The notes beneath the pieces were generated by a model. That model was given only the letters and a program-made list of their open reading frames with translations, had not been told where the DNA came from and did not search any database. A DNA stretch of 64,000 nucleotides from Immersiella caudata. Its lineage: Eukaryota > Ascomycota > Sordariomycetes > Sordariales > Lasiosphaeriaceae. The translations under genes and the position numbers were made by a program. The first letter of the stretch is position 1. Every line of letters begins with the position of its first letter. The stretch lies in contig JAULSU010000007.1 in the NCBI GenBank assembly GCA_030512335.1, positions 2,976,001 through 3,040,000 on the forward strand, read 5' to 3'. Shown here piece by piece: positions 44,509 through 55,061 of this stretch.

Positions 44509-45891
44509 ATGCCTGGAGTTACTGAGGCCAAGCCCAAGAGCAAGTACGACCAGATCCCGGGTCCCCTGGGTCTGGCGTCGGCTTCGCTCGAGGGCAAGGT
44601 CGCTCTCGTCACTGGCGCTGGTACGTTTTTCTCCTGTCCCCTTATCACGAGCGCTTCTTTTTTCGGGCGCCGGCGCGAATGCACATGGCACATACTTTCC
44701 CAATTGCCCACTTAGCCGGCAGCATGGCAAAAAAGCCATGGTGCGTCGTCTGGGACCGTCTCTTGAGACACGTTCTCAGGGGAACGCGGTGCCCGGACGG
44801 GTCGGTACATTTTACCCCAACTCGATGTCCGGCCGCCCAGCGCCCAGCCTGCCGGTGCCCCACACCCCACACACCCTTCCGGCCGTTCATCCCATCGTCG
44901 CCATGCACCCCTTTTTGGAAACACCAAAACAGGATGCCGACCAATCGAGGCGCGGTGCGCGGGTGCGGCCCAAAAATCATTTCCACATCAACGCCGATGA
45001 GCAGCACTATTACGCACTATCACGCTTGCCCCCACTCAACACCAACTTCGTCGTCATGATAATGTGATTGCGATGCGAAGGACAACGGCTAACATGCGCA
45101 GGCCGTGGTATCGGCCGTGAGATGGCTCTTGAGCTTGGACGTCGCGGCGCCAAGGTCATTGTCAACTACGCCAACAGCGACTCGGCCGCCAACGAGGTCG
45201 TCAACCTCATCAAGAAGAACGGCACCGATGCCGCCGCCGTCAAGGCTAACGTCTCGGACGTCGACCAGATCGTCAAGCTCTTCGAGGAGGCTGTCAAGAA
45301 GTTCGGCAAGCTCGATATCGTCTGCTCCAACTCTGGTGTTGTCTCCTTCGGCCACGTCAAGGATGTGACCCCTGAGGAGTTCGACCGCGTCTTCAACATC
45401 AACACCCGTGGCCAGTTCTTCGTCGCCCGCGAGGCCTACAAGCACCTCTCGGTTGGTGGCCGTCTCATCCTGATGGGCTCCATCACAGGTCAGGCAAAGG
45501 CTGTCCCCAAGCACGCCGTCTACTCCGCCTCCAAGGGTGCCATCGAGACCTTCGTCAGGTGCATGGCTATCGACTTCGGTGACAAGAAGATCACGGTCAA
45601 CGCTGTCGCCCCCGGCGGTATCAAGACAGACATGTACCACGCCGTGTGCAAGGAGTACATTCCCAACGGCGAGAAGCTCGACGACGAGGGTGTCGACGAG
45701 GTGAGTTCTTTTCTGAATCAGAGGTCATGGTCACGAATGCTAACTCGGATTAGTATGCCGCTGGTTGGTCGCCGCTCCACCGCGTCGGTCTCCCGATCGA
45801 TATCGCCCGTGTCGTCTGCTTCCTCGCGTCTCAGGACGGTGAGTGGATCAACGGCAAGGTGATTGGCATCGACGGCGCTGCTTGCATGTAA
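44509..45891 (+). CDS. Tri/tetrahydroxynaphthalene reductase (DHN-melanin pathway)
   Basis: Three exons: 44509-44620, 45102-45700, 45754-45891; 282 residues from the ATG at 44509, the usual family length. Intron 1 is 481 nt, long for this genome (GTACGT donor, GCTAAC branch, GCGCAG acceptor); intron 2 is 53 nt. Classical SDR: VALVTGAGRGIGRE binds NADPH, CSNSGVVSFGHV replaces the NAG region, Ser is in ILMGSITGQA, and the active-site Tyr and Lys are in YSASK. The enzyme reduces tetra- or trihydroxynaphthalene to scytalone or vermelone in 1,8-DHN-melanin synthesis. The C-terminal residue is Met; in the characterised pair, trihydroxynaphthalene reductase ends in Met and the tetrahydroxy enzyme in Ile, which favours the former. 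An in-frame ATG at 44371 would add 46 residues. No polyketide synthase or scytalone dehydratase lies nearby. Confidence 0.9.
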
Positions 45892-47110
45892 ATCAGGGGC
45901 ATGATTCTGGGCTGGGGGGCGTTTAGATCGGGCAACATGCTGGATGGAACAGGCATATGCAATGGAATTTACTCGGGCCTTTGGGAGGAAAGGATGAAGA
46001 GACGATGGGAGGAGGACATTTGTGTGTGACCATCACCAACGCATAGAAGCCGAACTGGAGGAGTATTACACCTACACCTTTAATTGGCTTCGGCACTACA
46101 ACTCAAGTTTCTTTGTAATGTAAAGAGGAGGGGGCTCCTTACCACACCCAGCAAGTTATTAGCATAAAGGATAATTTCCTGTGTGTTTTGGATTTTTGCA
46201 GATGTGTTGGTGTGGTGTTGACATGCTCGGCGTTTCCTCGCGGATTGTGACAAAAACGGGGCACATGTCCGGACGGTGTCAAACAAACAAAGTTCCTCCG
46301 GTCGGGTCCCGAGTCTCCTGTCCGATCAGTCAGTTCGGACTCTTCTCGGTCACGACGGTGTCAGCCGCGCCGCTGCTCCCTCGTTCCCAGAAAATCCCGT
46401 TGCCCTAATTGGCGATCCCCCGTCCACTATCGCATCTCATCTCACCCCCAAACAATAGCTGATCCTCCCCACCAAAAACAAAACGAAACACACTCAATAA
46501 CACCCGCGCGTATTCTCCCTCCCTTCCCGCTCCTGCATGCAAGGAGGGGAAGAGATAATCTCGCATTCTGTGCGGGCACGTAACCAACGTGCACTGCTCA
46601 TCTCAATTGTCAAGGTCAATGCCAATGTCATGGCCCATGTCAAGGCGGCTGTGCAGCGCTCAGGCGCGGGGAAAAAAAAGGTGTGTGGGCGACATCAGCG
46701 GTAATTGGTTGGTAAATGGCCGACGGACGGTGTTCCTGAGAGGTTTTGGCAGTGATGGGACATTACGTAGCTGATCCTTGTTGGCTTCCGTGTTGTTCCT
46801 GCAGGAGGTGTAATTACACCTTGCGCCTTCATTTCTTTTCGTGTGGGAGATTGGGAAAGGGTCTTTTGTTGGGGGTTTGTTGAAAGAACGGAGATAATTA
46901 GAGTTTGAAGCAATTCAATGTCAGGTAATGAAAGGGGAAAACCAGAAAATATCAAGTCACATTGCAAAGATAGGACACAACTGGCAGAAACGCCGATTTT
47001 ATTAAATTTAAAACTCCCCTTTGAACTCCTCCGCTAGTCATATCCCCAAACACACCAGCCCTGCCGAACACCAGCCGAGGGTAACATCAATCATCAACAG
47101 AAGAAGTAGT
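45892..47110. other. Intergenic, no gene seen
   Basis: Convergent 3' flanks of the melanin reductase and the GPI protein; no supported frame. Confidence 0.4.
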
Positions 47111-47875
47111 TTAGAGAACAAGAGCAGCGACGGCCGCGGCGACGAGGGCCGAGGCGCCGAAAGAGGCAGCACCGGCCGTGACGACGGCGGGAGCAGCAGT
47201 CTTGGTCCACGAGCCAGTGGGCTTGGCCACACCAGCAGGGTAGCTGGTGGTAGGCACCGGCACGGGGTAGTACTTGCCGGTGTCAAAGGGCCCGGTGGGC
47301 TTGACAGGGCAGACGGTGTAGGTCGTAGCCGGGACAACGGTGGTCTCAGAGTAGACGGTGGTCGCGTTGGTGACAGTGTGGACGCAATCCGAGTAGCTGG
47401 TGGAAACGACCTCCTTGGTGATGGTGGTGAGCGGGTAGATCTCGGTGGTGACGAAGGGCTTGGTGGTGTTGGTCACGGTGTGCACGCAGGTCGAGTACTC
47501 GGTAGAGAGCTCAGTCGTGGTGTAGGTGGTGACCGGGATCTTGGTAGTCTCCGGGAAAGGCGCGAGGGTGCTGGTGATGGTGTGCACGCACTCCGAGAAC
47601 GAAGTGCTGGTGTTGCAGCCCCAATCGTAGACGGTCGAGGTCTCTTCCTCCTCCTCAACGGCGCAGACAGTGGTCGAGACGGGGACGACCTCGGTGACGA
47701 CCACGGTCGCGTGCCCGGGGCAGTTGGTGACGGTCGGCGCGCACGAAGTGACGGTGTATGTGCTGGTGGCATACACGGTCGAAGTCGTGGAGTGGGCCGG
47801 AGGGTGCTCGCCCGGGTAGCCAGGGGCGGCGAAGGCAGCGGGCAGCGCGCCGAGGAAGAGAAGCTTGTGCATCAT
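47111..47875 (-). CDS. GPI-anchored Thr/Ser-rich wall protein with 34-residue repeats
   Basis: Intronless, 254 residues; the start has two consecutive ATGs (47875 and 47872). Signal peptide 1-16. The body is Thr/Ser/Val-rich, so probably heavily O-glycosylated. Three tandem repeats carry CVHT[IV]T with cysteines at 96, 130 and 164, exactly 34 residues apart, each followed by a Thr-rich stretch. Further cysteines at 45, 52, 71, 87 and 189 may pair. The C-terminus is a Pro/Lys/Thr linker and a hydrophobic Ala/Val tail (about 230-254) preceded by small residues, a typical GPI-attachment signal. Expected at the plasma membrane or cell wall, perhaps adhesion-related. It lacks the CFEM cysteine pattern. 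The family is not named from sequence alone. Confidence 0.85.
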   Translation of the reverse strand: MMHKLLFLGALPAAFAAPGYPGEHPPAHSTTSTVYATSTYTVTSCAPTVTNCPGHATVVVTEVVPVSTTVCAVEEEEETSTVYDWGCNTSTSFSECVHTITSTLAPFPETTKIPVTTYTTTELSTEYSTCVHTVTNTTKPFVTTEIYPLTTITKEVVSTSYSDCVHTVTNATTVYSETTVVPATTYTVCPVKPTGPFDTGKYYPVPVPTTSYPAGVAKPTGSWTKTAAPAVVTAGAASFGASALVAAAVAALVL

Positions 47876-49568
47876 TTTGATAAAGAGTGGATAGCCGAAG
47901 CCGAATTAGTTATATTAATAACGATCGTAGTGGTCCCGAAGGATATGCAAAGAGAAGGAGCGACGACTTGCGAGGAAGGCGGGCAAGATGTTGGGAGTGA
48001 AGAGAAAGGAAAGAAACGGGATGGAAGCGCGGCCGTCGTCTGCCTTCTTGTACCTTCGGGCTCGGCGCCCTCCAGCCACGTCCGGCACCGTCCTGCGAGC
48101 AGTCATCGCGAAGATTCAGCGAGGGCGCGGGCGGAGCACTCCCCCTGGACAGGGCTGGCCTGCTCGCCGTGTAATTGCGAGACCCAGCACAGCTCGTCGA
48201 GCGGTAAGCCTCAGGGGCTGCCAAGACAGCGCTGGCCAATGACGGCCGCCGTCACAACGCCATCTCGGGCCACCAGCGGTCAACGCTATGAGAGCTGCAG
48301 CTTTGTTTTCATTTCTTCTCCCCACCCTGGCCAGCTGCTTTCCTGGTTTTCTCCTGCACGTGTAATAAAAGCACCGACGAGGGTGGACGAGGCTGGAAAA
48401 TCCGTCCTCGACCGATACCGCATTGGGCCGGGGGCGTGAGCTTGTTCTGCCTGTTTCCTGCCAAAGCGGGCCAGTGAGCTCAGATCCGCTGCCCTGCGTT
48501 TGTCGTGTCGGCTGCGCGGTGCGTCAAGCCACCGCGCGGGTCTGCTGCGAGGAAGCACAGCTGTGGAAGCATGAAACAGCATTCGAGTAATGACGATAAT
48601 CTCACTAGCCGCTGCCACCGTTGCTGCCGTCGCCATGGCCGTTATTCGGCCCTGCGCTGCTCCGAGCTGTCAGTGACTGCTGTCAATCACGACGTGACGT
48701 GCAAAGACGTGGACAAGCTCTGGCCCAGAATAGCTCCCGTCGGTGGTGGGAACACAACCGCAACATCCCTCGCGGACAGCCCTCTCGCGATGCCCTATGG
48801 ATGGAGCCGCAACGGAGCTCCCACGTTGTGTAGATTGTTAGCTGGTGGGACTGCGAAGCTTGGCCTACCCGAATTTCTCCGTTGATGCCATCTTCCCTTT
48901 CCCGCTGCTCCGCTGTTCCACTTTTCTCTCCTTTCCACGTCGCTAGGTATCTGGCTGGGCCTGGTGCCTGGTGCCGTCGCCCGAAATTCTGTGTGGTTTG
49001 TTGCTCGCTTTCCGCGTCGCGCTTCCCTGGAAGCGGAGATGAGTGCGAAATGGGAAATTTGCGGACATCGCTAGTGGCCAGTGGATTGTTACAGTGCCCT
49101 GGAGTCAACCAAGCGTCCCCCAGCGTGTCTCCGAGACGTTGCCTTAGCCTTGCATCAGCCGCCAAATCAAATTTCGCCGCGTCCTGGCTGCTGCGCTGCT
49201 AAATCCGGGGAAGGATTCCAGCCTCGGCCGTCTCGAGGCACCGCAATCTCGCGTGCCTCCTTTTCTTGGAGATTACGAAATTCCCCACAGCGCAGCCTCC
49301 CCTTTTGTCCCCTGATTGGTGGCGAATCACGATCCGGAGCTTGGCGCTGTCCGAACCCTAACCCCCACACTGTCAAATTCATCGTCATGACCCCGCGTCG
49401 CCATGAAAAGCCGTTTCTCGGACTCGATGTGCTCCATCGATCCACCGGCGTCGATCTTCATTCCCGCACCCAAGAACTCGGAGCCGATTCTTGGTTCGTT
49501 CCACTCCGCCTGAAACCCACCGCGAATCCCGGCGACACGCGACGCGACGGCGTAACGTCAAGCCCGTC
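47876..49568. other. Divergent upstream region, no gene seen
   Basis: Lies between the starts of the GPI protein and the SGNH hydrolase. GC-rich frames lack domains. A short frame from the ATG at 49403 (36 codons) could be an upstream ORF of the hydrolase. Confidence 0.35.
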
Positions 49569-51352
49569 ATGTCGGCCAAAAATAGCGGCATCACGGTTAT
49601 GGTGGTAGGCGACTCCATTTCGCACGGTCGCGAAGGCGACTACACCTGGCGGTACCGAATTCATGAGTGGTTCTGCCGCGAGAAGATTGCGGTGCGTTTT
49701 GTGGGCCCATACAAAGGCACAGTGCCCCCGGATGAGCCCTCACCGCCGCGGCCGCCTCCGCTGGCCTCGGAACCGCCAAGACCGGGGTTTGCTCGCAGCG
49801 ATGGCGGCTACGCGAAGGGCGTTTCGCCGGCCTTCCTCCACAACTCCCACCACTTTGCTGCCAGCGGTCGGCAGGCCATGCAGGCCAAGGGGCTGGTGGC
49901 AGAGCAAATCGCCGCCTTCCAGCCCGACTTTTGCCTTGTGCAGCTCGGCTTCAACGACCTTGCATGGTGGGTGAGTGGGCCGAAAGACACACTCGGGAGC
50001 ATTCGCACCCTCGTGGACCAAGCCCGTTCTGCCAAACCAGACCTCAAGTTTGCCGTTGCCGACGTTCCACACCGCACCTTCGTGCCCGGCCTCGAGGACC
50101 TGCCTGCAAAGACTGACGAGTACAACACCCTACTCGCAAAGGCAATACCCGGTTGGTCCACGGCGGAGTCACCGGTCAGGCTCGTCCGATTCTGCGAGAA
50201 CTACTCTTGTGAGACGCATGCTGAGCTGTCTAGCGCTAGTGAGGTTTGGACCCTGAAAGAGCCGCAGCTGATACGTTGCATATAGGCGGTGAACACCACT
50301 CCGAGGCTGCCTACGACGGCCTCCATCCTAACGCATTAGGGGACTACCAGCTGGCTCAAGCTTTTTCTCGCACGCTCGTCACCGAGTTCAGCATCGGCCG
50401 TCATGAGCTCACGATACCAGCCACCATTCCTCTCCGCCCCGTCCCAACCCCGACGAGATTCGAGGCAGCATCTGCGCCCAGCGGCGTGGTCGTGACCTGG
50501 GACGCTGTTTACGGTGCGTTTTGGTACGACCTGCGCGTTCGCCTGGCCGGGTCGCCCGACTGGACGACTTGCTATGTTCCCTCCAATCGCTACGACACGA
50601 CATTCTGCGTCACCGGCCAACGGTGGGAGTATCAGGTGCGAAGTAGAGCCGGCGACACGGTGAAGTCACCCTGGAGCGCCGTCGTTTCTGCGGTCGCGCG
50701 TCCAGAGACTCTGCCCTCGCCAACCCACATCATCACGCATGCCACCGCCAACGGCTTTCTGATCAGCTGGGACTCTCCCCCCGAATTCCACCACGTCGAC
50801 CGGTTCGGCGTCCTCTCCCGCGACGGCGACATACCTGGGGCTTTCCCTGGAATCGTGGGTATCAAGGGAAGCGGTGGTCGCGTGGACGGTCTAGTCCCTG
50901 GCCACCACTACGACATTGCTGTCCAGACCTGGAACTGGGCGGGAGGGGGACTGCCTGGCGGAGCGCGAGCTGTGACCGTTGGAAGAGGAGTGCCTCTACC
51001 ACCCTTGCGCTTGCAAGTTTCTGTCGTTGACAGAACAACTGCTGAGTTGCGATGGAGAGGCGACTCTGCCGCTGCCGGATATCGTGTCTGGGCTCGTGGA
51101 ATCGAGCAGATTGCTCGCTCGGTCAAGCAACGGGAGTTGAGTGACATCCCCGCCGGCGCAACTGAGAGCCAAGTTGGCAAGGCGTTGTTGACGGGCCTCT
51201 ATCCATCCGTATGGGATTTCGAGTATGCTGTCAGCGCCTACAATGGCAATGACGACTCCGACATATCCCAGTGGATAATCGTGCCTCCATCCGTAATCGA
51301 GAATGACGTCCTCTGGATTCACCTAGAGTATCCACAAGCAGGGGATCCTTGA
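49569..51352 (+). CDS. SGNH hydrolase with C-terminal fibronectin-III-like modules
   Basis: Two exons, 49569-50208 and 50286-51352, 568 residues. The intron has GTGAGA donor and ATAG acceptor; splicing restores the catalytic block. Residues 1-235 are a GDSL/SGNH hydrolase: VMVVGDSISHG (Ser16), a Gly-x-Asn-Asp block GFNDL, and YDGLHPN with Asp224 and His227, the last two coming from exon 2. Residues about 250-560 contain two or three beta-sandwich repeats like fibronectin III: FEAASAPSGVVVTWDAV, THIITHATANGFLISWDSP and LRLQVSVVDRTTAELRW, each ending with a Tyr-containing strand. Such enzymes cleave esters, for example on acetylated polysaccharides. No signal peptide is found from this ATG, which is odd for a sugar esterase; an upstream exon may be missing. 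Confidence 0.82.
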
Positions 51353-51389
51353 GCCCGTACTAAACAGTTTTTATGTGGCTTCTCTGCAT

Positions 51390-52616
51390 TTACGGAGTTT
51401 GTTTCCTGTACACAGCTCCTGATTGTTCGATCTCAAAGGCCGTATCCTTGCCTCGGCCCTGGGCCTCAAGCTCCCGTACCAGCGGGAGAACGTCTCTGCC
51501 GAACTGCTCGATCTCCTCCTCATAGTGCAAGAACGCCGTCAGAACCAGGTTGACGCCCAGGCTCTTCAGCAGCACGATACGCTCTGCCACCTGCTCCTTG
51601 GTACCGATCAGCTTGGTCTTGAAGCCGTCGTTGTACTGCACCAAATCGTTGAAGGTGCTGCTCGCCCACATGCCCTGCTTGTTACTGGTGCTCGCACCAG
51701 CTGTCTGCACAGCACTGTGGAAAGCGTTGACGGCCTCGGCATCAGCCTTGCCCTGAATCTCCTGCAGGACACGAACCGCTTCGGCCTCGGTCTCTCTCAC
51801 AATCACGAAGCCGTTGACGGCGAACCGGACCTGATTCTCACGTCCCACCTTGGCAGCCCGCGCCTTGACGTCCTGAATCTGCGTTCGGAACCCCTCGAGG
51901 TCATTCCCATTCATAAAGTACCAATCGCTCACCTCCGCCCCGTTGTTCCTGGCATCATCGCTATTCCCGCCCTGGAAGATCTCCGGGTGCGGCTTCTGCA
52001 CCGGCTTCGGGCTCAATCGGTAGTTACGGAACCGATAAAAGTCACCCGCAAACGTGAACCCCCCGTCCTCGGGCGCAGTCCAAATCCCCCGCAGACACTG
52101 CATGAACTCCTTCGAGCGACGGTACCGCTCAGCGTGGTCCAGCCACCACTCGCCAATGGCCGTGAACTCGCCCTTGAACCACCCGCTCACAATGTTCACA
52201 GCGATGCGGCCCTCGGAGTAGTGGTCGATGCTGGCGATCTGCTTGGCGGCCACGACGGGATTCCATGGCCCTGGGAGGAGGGCGGCGATAACCTTGAGCT
52301 TCTCTGTGCCCTGCAGGATAGCTTGCGAGAAGGAGATGGATTCGTGCTGGTTGGCGGCGCCGTAGGAGGCGGTAAAGCGGATTTGGGTCAGGGCATACTC
52401 GAAGCCCACGCGCTCGGCGGTTTGGGCATAGCGCAAGTTAGATTTGAGATCCCAGGAGGTTTTTTGAGGGATCTTGGAGATGACAAGGCCGCCGGAGACA
52501 TTGGGGACCCAGTAGCTTAGCGGTGTTAGTACGGACGGAAGATCGATACGGAGTGAGAGGGCCTACGCGAAGAGGAGCCGGTCGGGGTCGGAGTTCAGGG
52601 CTGAGGCGCCGGCCAT
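51390..52616 (-). CDS. FMN-dependent alkanesulfonate monooxygenase-like protein (SsuD/LLM family)
   Basis: Two exons, 52567-52616 and 51390-52515, 391 residues, close to bacterial SsuD (about 380). The intron (GTAGGC donor, CTAAC branch, CTAAG acceptor) joins DRLLFA to YWVPNVSGG in phase. It is a luciferase-like monooxygenase: the TIM-barrel start, FEYALTQIRF, LPGPWNPVVAAKQIASIDHYSEGR, NIVSGWFKGEF and HAERYRRSKEFMQCLRGIW are family landmarks. With FMNH2 supplied by a reductase it would cleave C-S bonds of sulfonates, releasing sulfite and an aldehyde; the substrate is inferred. It is divergent from the DszC/SfnB-like gene at 53679 with a CYS3-type site between them. Confidence 0.9.
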
Positions 52617-53678
52617 TTTGTCGTTAGTTTCGCCGTAAGTGTTCGGATGAGGGGAAATGATAGGAATGAGATAGACCTGAGGGTTTGGATCAAGATGAGA
52701 CGAATAAGATGAGAACAACACCGGACTGGATGCCGTCTTCACCAATCTTCACTACCGCACCTTATACTTTGCGCCGGTGGGTTTATCTTCTCCATTCATC
52801 ATGTCATGTTCTCAGTGAAGGTAACCTCTTTGGTGCTGTGCTGTCGCGACTGGTGTATCTCCTCACTGCATGGCTCGATGATGCCATTTTGCGCCGGGCG
52901 ATATCATCGCGCTGGGGCCTTGGCGCGGGGCAGTCGCGGTAGATCCCGATGGTTCGGCTTTGGCTGAAGACTAAAGATCTCAAAAAGAACTGGGCAATTG
53001 GGATGGGCTTGGTATGCACGTTAGATGGAGTGATGGCGGGTAGGTACGTAAGTTGGGGGTCTTGAAGGCCTGTCATGAGGTAGGATGGGATAGCAGAGCG
53101 AGGTTTGGGTGTAGTTTGGGATCAAAAGTGGGGTTGAGTTCGCGAGGTACACCACAACAATGTGCGGTCCCGCCCCACGTGGAGGGGGGGGCAGCTTGTA
53201 GATTGGGAGTGGTCGTTTGGCAGGGAGAAGGGTAGCTCTGCTGCAGAAAAGATGGGATCATAGGGGCTAGGGGTTGCGTGATGGGCAAGAGGGCCAATTA
53301 TGTGGGACTTCGTTGACTTTGTTGCAGTGTGAAACATGAGTGAGGGCATTGTTTGTACGTATCTGAGCAAGTTGATGGTGTAGCTAGTAAAGATGGATGA
53401 GGAGTTTTGGGATGGGTAGCGGTTGCGAGATGTGATGGTCTCAGTTCGCAATCGGCAGTCGGGATGTGGTCATTGTTGGGATATGGGGTGGATGAGGGAA
53501 GGGGGTTTGATAAATAGGAACATGTTGTGTGATGAAGGATGGTGACCCGTTCGATCATTTTGTTTATCTACTCATCTCATCTTCTCTTATATCTGAGATC
53601 CCAGTTGAATTTCACATTCAACAATCTGATTGTTGTGTTTTGGATAATTCGTCGCTGAAAAAAATCATAGTCAACAAA
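52617..53678. other. Shared bidirectional promoter of the two flavin oxygenases
   Basis: About 1.06 kb between the two ATGs. It contains a perfect ATGRYRYCAT match (52878-52887), a nine-of-ten match ATGGGATCAT (53252-53261), and no coding frame with a domain. Confidence 0.6.
52878..52887. promoter_or_regulatory. CYS3/MetR-type sulfur regulator binding site
   Basis: ATGATGCCAT fits the palindromic consensus ATGRYRYCAT bound by the bZIP sulfur regulator CYS3 of Neurospora (MetR in Aspergillus) on both strands. It lies 262 nt from the SsuD-like start codon and 792 nt from the other. Confidence 0.6.
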
Positions 53679-55061
53679 ATGGGTGACAACATCCAAGTTC
53701 AGATTCACCCCGCTACCGATCCTGCGGCATATCAGGAATACGAGTCAAAGTGGACAACGCTCCCTGCTGACGCCGAGGGATGGGTTCAGCGAGCACGGGA
53801 CGTAGCATCTGTCCTTGCCGCTGATGCCGCAGCCCGAGAAAAGGCCAACAAGTCTCCGAGAGCCGAGATCGCCCTTCTCAAGCACTCCGGTCTACTCAAA
53901 GTTCTCGGGCCCAAGAAGTACGGCGGCGGCGAACAACCATGGAGTGTGGCCTACAAGACCATCCGTGAGGTGGCCAAGGCCGATGGGTAAACATACCCCT
54001 TTTCACCCCCTTTTCACCCCCCTTTTCCCAACCCCTTTTTTTGACACCCGCAGACTAACACCACTTCCAGCTCCATCGGCATGCTCCTCGGCTACCACCT
54101 CCTCTGGTCCACCACCGCCAACGTCGTAGGCTCCGCCGAGCAAGCAGACCGCTACCAAAAACTCATCATCGAGAACAACTACTTCATCGGCGGCGCCGTC
54201 AACCCCCGCGACAACGACCTCAAAATCACCGTCTCCGATGACAAATTCACTTACAACGGCTTCAAAAACTTCACCACCGGTGGCGTCGTCTCCGATCTCC
54301 TCGTCCTCGAGGGCGCCATCGACGGAAAGCCCGAGGAGCACATCTTCGCCTTCGTGCCCACAAACCAACCCGGCATCGCCTTCTCTCACAACTGGGACAA
54401 CGTCGGTCTGCGCATCACCGAGTCCGGCAGCGTCAAGATCGAAAACATCTCCGCCCCCTGGGCCGACGCTCTCGGCTGGGATGCGGCTACCAAGAAACCT
54501 GACCCGGCTTGGCTGGGCATCCAGTTTGGCTCGCTGCTCCTTCCGACCATCCAGCTCGTGTTCATCAACTTCTATCTGGGCATTTCCCAAGGCGCGCTGG
54601 ATTTTGCCAAGGCGTACACGGTTAAGAACACGAGGGCTTGGCCGTTTGGAGGGGAAAACAAGGAGGCTGCGACTGATGAGTTCTACATTCTTTCTACGTA
54701 CGGCAACTTCTTTGCGCATCTGCGCGCCGCGGAGACGCTGGTTGATCGCGCCGGTGACGAGGCGGATAAGCTGTATGGCAAGTACGGGAACGACAGGGCG
54801 GGGTTGACTGCCGAGGAGAGAGGTGAGTGGGCGGAGTGGGTTGCTAGTGCGAAGGTGGTGACGACGGATACGGGGTTGAAGGTCACGGTAGGGGTGTTTG
54901 AGGTTACCGGGAGCAGGGCGACGGCAAGCAAGGTGGGGTTGGATCGGTTCTGGAGGGACCTGCGGACGCATACGTTGCATGATCCGGTGAGCTATAAGAA
55001 TAGGGAGTTGGGGAGGTATTTGTTGTTGGGAGAGCATCCTGTCCCTACTTGGTACACATGA
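53679..55061 (+). CDS. Acyl-CoA dehydrogenase-fold flavin monooxygenase (DszC/SfnB-like)
   Basis: Two exons, 53679-53986 and 54071-55061, 432 residues. Intron GTAAAC...TTCCAG joins KADG to SIGMLLGYH in phase. The order of segments follows the acyl-CoA dehydrogenase fold: helical N-terminus, a KYGGGE turn, a central beta domain with FIGGAVNPRDND and FTYNGFKNFTTGGVVSD, and a helical C-terminus with WRDLRTHTLHDPVSYKNRELGRYLL. That ending is characteristic of the DszC/SfnB branch, which uses reduced flavin and oxygen to attack organosulfur compounds such as thiophenes or sulfones. The true substrate is unknown. With the divergent SsuD-like gene it would make a two-step route from organic sulfur to sulfite. 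Confidence 0.88.

Noticed and set aside
47021..48439. 472-codon + strand open frame
   Set aside because: It is antisense to the GPI-anchored protein; its Gly/Arg/Asp-rich sequence is the mirror of Thr/Ser/Val codons.
51423..52520. 365-codon + strand open frame
   Set aside because: Antisense shadow of the SsuD-like gene, whose motifs and intron are clear on the other strand.
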